From an uncultured Clostridia bacterium (GTDB lineage Bacteria > Bacillota > Clostridia > Oscillospirales > Ruminococcaceae), in assembly GCA_947302065.1 (NCBI GenBank), contig CAMYUO010000039.1, positions 1 to 9,551 on the forward strand: a stretch of DNA of 9,551 nt. The letters are read 5' to 3'. Positions 6,291 through 9,551 of the stretch are shown here, piece after piece. Below the pieces are notes generated by a model. That model made no database searches. It was not told the DNA's origin and saw only the letters and a list, made by a program, of their open reading frames with translations. Within the stretch, counting starts at the first letter, position 1; the number at the start of each line of letters is the position of its first letter. A program made the position numbers and the translations under genes.

Positions 6291-7273
6291 GTAGTCTCGC
6301 TGTCTGTTTCCTTGCTGCCTCTGCCGCCGAAGCCGCCTTCTGGCATTTCGCCATTATCGAGTTTTTCCTTAATGTCATCGGGAATTTCGCCGCCAAAGTC
6401 GCCGTCCGGCTTACCGCCGCCGTGACCGCCCATTCCGCCTTTAGATGAACTTGATGCATCATAGGGGAACGTTGTATCGGAGAGGAAATTATTCAGCGAT
6501 TCCTCGATAACGCTCTTGATATAATCATAGTAGCTGCCTGCCTGATAAATACCGTCAGCCGATTCTTCAAGAGTAAGAACATTGCCGTTCTCGTCCTTGA
6601 TACCTGCGCTGTTGATGTAATCGGCAAAGGCGGAAGCCAGCGCATCGGAGATCGCCTGATCCTCCTCGGAGAGACCGCTTCTTGTAACGCCCATCATCCA
6701 CTCATAGCTTTCATCTGCCGTGTCGAGATTTGTGATAGGGCACCAGTCCATAGAGCCGCATACCGCATCGCTGACACCCTGCACAGCGCCGATCGCTTCA
6801 AGATAAGGCGTATAAAGTTCGCTGTCACCCGTTGCACCCATAAGAGCCGACTGCGCACCGCCGCCGCTCATTCCGAAGGTAAAGATACGCTCGGCACTTC
6901 CTGCGATCACATCATCACAATAGCGGATATAGCGGACTGCTGCTTTCAGATCGGTAACACCTGCGGGAGCGCCTGCATCACGTCCACGGCAGCCGGCATG
7001 AACATACACAAAGCCCTCGTCCGTGTAGGTCTTTGCAGAGCTTGAATAATCCGTCAGCGCTGACATAGCCGAATAACCCGGGGTGTTTATGGGCATAACG
7101 ATCGGCGCAGTTTCGGCGGTATAGCCGTTTACCGTTTCTGCCGTCAGCTCACAGGTGTAGGTGCCGTCGCCGTTGTCTGTTCCGTTCATATATGCCGCAG
7201 GCACGAATACCGCAAGTGTCTCATAGCTTACATCGGCAGGGTTCTCACAGTAGGAGATAGACCACCACCACAA
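6080..7273 (-). pseudogene. Chimeric open frame: truncated tannase-like esterase fused to amidohydrolase tail
   Basis: Residues ~5-325 match the subtype-B-tannase-like alpha/beta hydrolases. They include YCENPADVSYETL, FVPAAYM, VHAGCRGRDAGAPAGV, the nucleophile elbow FGMSGGGAQSALMGATGDSE with Ser136, and a Gly-rich linker (about 281-318). The family normally has a secretion signal before this and a further C-terminal stretch with the catalytic acid and His; both are absent. From about residue 329 the sequence switches without a frameshift to the end of an amidohydrolase. The only start codon in frame is a TTG at 7273-7271 with no ribosome site, and the stop in that frame is 18 bases further upstream. 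The first residues (WWW) are antisense to the HHH of the neighbouring NrnA fragment. Cytosine and guanine are more frequent here than in the fru operon. Expression as a working enzyme is unlikely. Confidence 0.8.
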
Positions 7274-7745
7274 TACATTTGAGAATGTTGATTATCGATA
7301 TGTGGAGACCGACTGTGGTGCTTGCAGCGAGATCATCTATAAAATCATCAAAGAAATGGGTGCTATTGTCACAAAGGATATCGCCGATTTGCTGTATACC
7401 GCTATCGTGACGGACGCGCTCTGTTTCAGGACAACTGACACAAGGGTCCAGACTTTCGAGACTGCCGCTGAGCTCTGCAGAGCCAGAGCTGATGTCTACC
7501 GTATCGGCAGGATAAACACCTTTATCAAGTCTGCCGGAAGAATGAAGATAGAGCGCATTCTGCGTGACAGCTTTCACTACACTTGTGACGGTCAGATAGT
7601 GACCGGCATCATTATGCTGAAAGATCTCGAAACAGCAGGTGTGCTTGACTCCGATATTGAGGGCATAAACAGCCTTGTTGAACAGATTGAGGGTGTCCGC
7701 ATAGGTGTGACGATCAGAGAACTTCCTGATGGACGAATGAGATAA
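7254..7745 (+). pseudogene. Internal fragment of an NrnA-type DHH phosphoesterase
   Basis: Read in one frame from a stop at 7251-7253, the sequence begins IDHHHNT, the DHH motif of bifunctional oligoribonuclease / pAp phosphatase. It continues through CGACSEIIYKIIKEMG, TAIVTDALCFRT, the FKS-like segment and GVRIGVTIRELPDG, then stops at 7743-7745. The N-terminal quarter with the earlier metal motifs (the HxxPDxD region) is missing. So is the C-terminal DHHA1 domain with SLRS and GGGGH. The longest frame with a start codon begins at GTG 7302, after the DHH motif, without a ribosome site. No frameshift is seen within the fragment. It starts within a few bases of where the esterase fragment ends on the other strand. 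It cannot encode a complete enzyme. Confidence 0.75.
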
Positions 7746-7810
7746 ACAACAAAAGGGATCTTTCGATTGAAAATAGACTTTTACTGTTTCATAATGGTTA
7801 ACTTGTCTAC

Positions 7811-7872
7811 ACTGGTAGAGCATGCGGCTGTTAACCGCAGGGTCGTTGGTTCGAGTCCAACTGGGGGAGCCA
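7811..7872 (+). tRNA. 5'-truncated tRNA-Asn (GUU)
   Basis: The 3' part of a tRNA is clear. The anticodon stem TGCGG/CCGCA (7823-7827, 7835-7839) holds the loop CTGTTAA with anticodon GTT at 7830-7832. The T arm is GTTGG-TTCGAGT-CCAAC (7845-7861), followed by acceptor strand TGGGGGA, discriminator G and encoded CCA (7870-7872). The D arm keeps only its 3' side (ACTGGTAGAGC). The 5' acceptor strand, which should read TCCCCCA, is absent, as is the 5' D stem GCTC; the bases before 7811 do not pair. The product cannot fold as a tRNA, so this is a fragment, possibly an attachment-site scar. Confidence 0.8.
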
Positions 7873-7874
7873 TC

Positions 7875-7910
7875 AAAAGTCCGTAAGTTAAGCGCTTGCG
7901 GACTTTTTAT
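7875..7910 (+). terminator. Intrinsic terminator after the tRNA-Asn fragment
   Basis: AAGTCCGTAAG (7877-7887) pairs with CTTGCGGACTT (7895-7905) over 11 positions with one G-U, around a 7-base loop, with flanking A and T runs ending in TTTTT. It begins two bases after the tRNA CCA end, as expected for the native 3' end of a tRNA transcription unit, so this side of the tRNA is probably undisturbed. Confidence 0.85.
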
Positions 7911-7930
7911 TCTTGCTTGTGAATTTTTTG

Positions 7931-7959
7931 TTGCAATAGCGTGAGATGTGTGCTATAAT
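7931..7959 (+). promoter_or_regulatory. Promoter of the diguanylate cyclase gene
   Basis: TTGCAA (7931-7936), 17 bases, TATAAT (7954-7959), with TG one base before the -10 box. The expected start near 7966 gives a leader of about 37 bases. Confidence 0.8.
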
Positions 7960-8002
7960 GAAATGCGAGTGAGAATGATTTTTGAGCAAAGGAGATGATT
8001 AT

Positions 8003-9082
8003 GTGGATCTGAATGAATATCTTTCCCACCATTTCGGTTTTCTCGTTTTGCTTGGCGGTCTTTCGATCGTTATAAAGTCCGATGTACACCTGGATAGGCG
8101 TATGATCCGTAATATCGCCCTGACCGAGGCGCTGCTCTTTTTGTATTCCATAACCTACCATACCGAAAGCTACCTTGGAAATCAGCCGGTGTATTCCCCT
8201 CTGCGTTCGGTGCTTTCTGCGGTGAACTATTCTCTTATCACCGTCGTTTTTGTCTGCGTGATAATGATCCTTTTCCCACAAAGAAAACTCTGGGTCTTTC
8301 TGCCCGCAGCTGTTAACGCCGCATTGTGCTTTTTGTCCCTTTATAATAATTGGGTATTTTTTATCGATGAGGATAACCACTTCCAGCGAGGCCCTCTGGG
8401 CTATATTACCTATGTGGTCAATGCCTTGTATCTGGTATATATTTTTATCTGTCTTATCAAACGCAAAGAAAAAGAGTCCGAGGACTTTATCCTTATCCTT
8501 TTTATGTCCCTTACCGCCGCTTTGTGCCTGGTGATGCCTTTGTGTATGACCGACCAGGCGGATAACTGGTTCACAAATACCATCGCCATCGACGTCTTGC
8601 TTTATTATATCTTCCTGCTGCTGCAGTTCACAAAGCGTGACCCCCTTACAAGACTCCTTAACCGCAAAAGCTATTATTCGGATATGGAAAAACTCGACGA
8701 TACTATTACCGCCATCATCGCAATGGATATGAACGGACTGAAAGATCTTAACGACTTTGAAGGCCATGCCGCAGGCGACGACGGCTTGAAGACCCTTGCC
8801 GAATGCTTCAATAATGCAGCTCGGTACGGACAGAGAGTCTATCGTATCGGCGGAGATGAATTTGCCGTTTTGTGTGTGGATAATTCAGAGGTCGATGTGA
8901 AAGATCTGTTGGAACGTATAAGAGCAAATATGAGCACCTGTAAGTATTCCTGTGCTATCGGCTATGCCATGAGAAACGGCGAAATGTCCATCGACCACCT
9001 GTACCATGCGGCTGATACTAAAATGTATGTGGAAAAAAGAGCCTATTATCAGCAAAAAGCCCAAGAACAAAAGGATAGCTGA
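8003..9082 (+). CDS. Membrane-anchored GGDEF diguanylate cyclase
   Basis: A 359-residue protein. The first ~210 residues hold six or seven hydrophobic segments (about 11-25, 36-52, 72-92, 97-116, 132-153, 162-182, 190-209), with a basic loop RRMIR and KRKEK between some of them. They form a membrane sensor without a domain I recognise. The rest is a GGDEF domain, making c-di-GMP from two GTP: DPLTRLLNR (213-221), metal Asp242 in MDMNGLKDLND, GHAAGDD (255-261), and the intact GGDEF at 283-287. The inhibitory RxxD site nine residues before GGDEF reads RYGQ (274-277), so feedback inhibition is probably lost. The start is the GTG at 8003, eight bases after AAAGGAG; the TTG at 7982 lies before that ribosome site, and the ATG at 8001 is out of frame and stops at once. 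It is a single-gene unit with its own promoter and terminator. Confidence 0.92.
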   Translation: MDLNEYLSHHFGFLVLLGGLSIVIKSDVHLDRRMIRNIALTEALLFLYSITYHTESYLGNQPVYSPLRSVLSAVNYSLITVVFVCVIMILFPQRKLWVFLPAAVNAALCFLSLYNNWVFFIDEDNHFQRGPLGYITYVVNALYLVYIFICLIKRKEKESEDFILILFMSLTAALCLVMPLCMTDQADNWFTNTIAIDVLLYYIFLLLQFTKRDPLTRLLNRKSYYSDMEKLDDTITAIIAMDMNGLKDLNDFEGHAAGDDGLKTLAECFNNAARYGQRVYRIGGDEFAVLCVDNSEVDVKDLLERIRANMSTCKYSCAIGYAMRNGEMSIDHLYHAADTKMYVEKRAYYQQKAQEQKDS

Positions 9083-9109
9083 TCTGCGGACGAAAATATG
9101 TATTATATC

Positions 9110-9146
9110 CCCGGTCGTGTATGTATCATACATGACCGGGTTTTTT
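9110..9146 (+). terminator. Intrinsic terminator of the diguanylate cyclase gene
   Basis: CCCGGTCGTGTATG (9110-9123) pairs with CATACATGACCGGG (9127-9140) over 14 positions with a single mismatch, a three-base loop, then TTTTTT. It starts 27 bases after the stop codon. Confidence 0.92.
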
Positions 9147-9292
9147 GTCCCTGCGGCTGTGTAAAATGCTGTTTCGCTCCCTTTTTATCTCTCCGTCACA
9201 TTTTTATCATACAAAAAGAGTATGGTATAAGCGGAGAATAGTCTGTATATCTGGTACTATTGTTAAAAGTGTGAAAAATCCAGTATATGACA

Positions 9293-9330
9293 CAATACAC
9301 TTTGTGCATTTTTGTCAAATATGTGTATTG
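9293..9330. repeat. Inverted repeat abutting a -35 box (candidate operator)
   Basis: CAATACAC (9293-9300) and GTGTATTG (9323-9330) are perfect inverted copies 22 bases apart. The right copy overlaps the first three bases of the TTGCCA -35 box. The rest of the gene-free stretch 9147-9452 holds only the promoter, the leader hairpin and the ribosome site described here. Confidence 0.35.
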
Positions 9331-9356
9331 CCAAATAAAGACTTTTATTGTATAAT
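9328..9356 (+). promoter_or_regulatory. Promoter of the gene at the right edge
   Basis: TTGCCA (9328-9333), 17 bases, TATAAT (9351-9356). The start is expected near 9363, giving a leader of about 90 bases before the ATG at 9453. Confidence 0.75.
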
Positions 9357-9377
9357 ATAAGAGAGTAATTATGACCA

Positions 9378-9400
9378 CAAGGGGGGAGTGTACCCTCTTG
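9378..9400 (+). other. Leader hairpin upstream of the right-edge gene
   Basis: AAGGGGG and CCCTCTT pair over seven positions with one G-U wobble, around a short GAGTGTA loop, within the first 40 bases of the predicted leader. No U-run follows directly, so it is not a terminator. It could stabilise the message or hide the G-rich stretch from ribosomes. A 29-codon basic open frame (9371-9460) overlaps it but has only a weak ribosome site. Confidence 0.35.
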
Positions 9401-9452
9401 ACAAAAAAGTCCAATTATTTAAAGAAAAAACGAAGAGAGCGAGGTGAGTGTA

Positions 9453-9551
9453 ATGAGTGAAAGAACAGTGAGCGAGAACAATAAACTGTGGGAAGCAGCG
9501 GAGAAAATAGCCGAACAGGTCGTCGCAGATCGGAAAGCAGCCAGTGAGGAA
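9453..9551 (+). CDS. Unidentified protein, N-terminal 33 codons (cut by window edge)
   Basis: An ATG at 9453 follows GAGGTG by six bases and opens a frame with no stop to the window end. It begins MSERTVSENNKLWEAAEKIA and continues hydrophilic and rich in Glu, Ala and Lys, probably helical, with no signal peptide or membrane segment in the visible part. I do not recognise a family from so little. The good promoter at 9328-9356 and the ribosome site support it as a real gene. The stop of a short basic upstream frame (9458-9460) overlaps its second and third codons. Confidence 0.6.
   Translation, partial: MSERTVSENNKLWEAAEKIAEQVVADRKAASEE

Noticed and set aside
6080..7273. Intact secreted tannase or esterase
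   Set aside because: No signal peptide, no credible start, no catalytic His region, and an unrelated C-terminal end.
7245..7823. 192-codon open frame on the minus strand
   Set aside because: It lies antisense to the NrnA fragment and the tRNA fragment, has no ribosome site and resembles no known protein. The plus strand explains the sequence better.
8001..8012. ATG at 8001 as start of the GGDEF protein
   Set aside because: It is out of frame and meets TGA after three codons. The GTG at 8003 is in frame and correctly spaced from AAAGGAG.
7907..8767. 286-codon open frame on the minus strand
   Set aside because: It is antisense to the GGDEF gene, with low-complexity His/Gln/Lys content typical of a shadow frame. 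The plus-strand domain, promoter and ribosome site are convincing.
9196..9414. 72-codon open frame on the minus strand near the right edge
   Set aside because: AT-rich, spans a plus-strand promoter and leader, with no ribosome site or recognisable motif.
1..9551. CRISPR array, insertion sequence or transposase gene
   Set aside because: No regularly spaced repeats, no transposase or integrase motifs, and no terminal inverted repeats flanking a coding unit were seen.

Overview
The window reads as a piece of a low-to-mid GC Firmicute of the Ruminococcus / Oscillospiraceae type. The reasons are the strong AGGAGG-type ribosome sites, sigma-A style promoters with TGnTATAAT boxes, the class III fructose-1,6-bisphosphatase, the DeoR-FruK-FruA layout, and a tannase-like esterase fragment with a glycine-rich linker of the kind common in gut ruminococci. 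The genus is an inference.

Positions 1-5896, minus strand: a fructose phosphotransferase operon. The order of transcription is fruR (DeoR repressor), fruK (1-phosphofructokinase), fruA (EIIABC transporter), ptsH (HPr), ptsI (Enzyme I), then fbp (class III FBPase), which runs off the left edge. The set carries the full phosphate relay from PEP to fructose, converts fructose to fructose-1,6-bisphosphate, and may also supply the enzyme that turns this into fructose-6-phosphate. A good promoter with a palindrome at the start site and tandem 10-bp repeats upstream precedes fruR. Hairpins without U-runs sit between ptsH and ptsI and between ptsI and fbp. The HPr keeps its catalytic His but has Ala where the regulatory Ser46 should be.

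Positions 6000-7872: a patchwork of broken genes joined end to end. An open frame of 397 codons on the minus strand is a chimera: the middle of a subtype-B-tannase-like esterase fused in frame to the last ~69 residues of an MtaD/TrzA-type amidohydrolase. Head to head with it on the plus strand is the middle of an NrnA-type DHH phosphoesterase without its first motifs or its DHHA1 end. About 65 bases further on lies the 3' part of a tRNA-Asn(GUU) with no 5' acceptor strand. This is either a recombination hotspot (possibly an integration scar at the tRNA) or an assembly chimera. The sequence alone cannot decide between them.

Positions 7875-9146, plus strand: a terminator, a clean promoter, and a membrane-anchored diguanylate cyclase (GGDEF) with its own terminator, forming a monocistronic unit. 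Positions 9147-9551: an intergenic stretch with a strong promoter, an inverted repeat next to its -35 box, a leader hairpin, and the first 33 codons of an unidentified gene that continues past the right edge.
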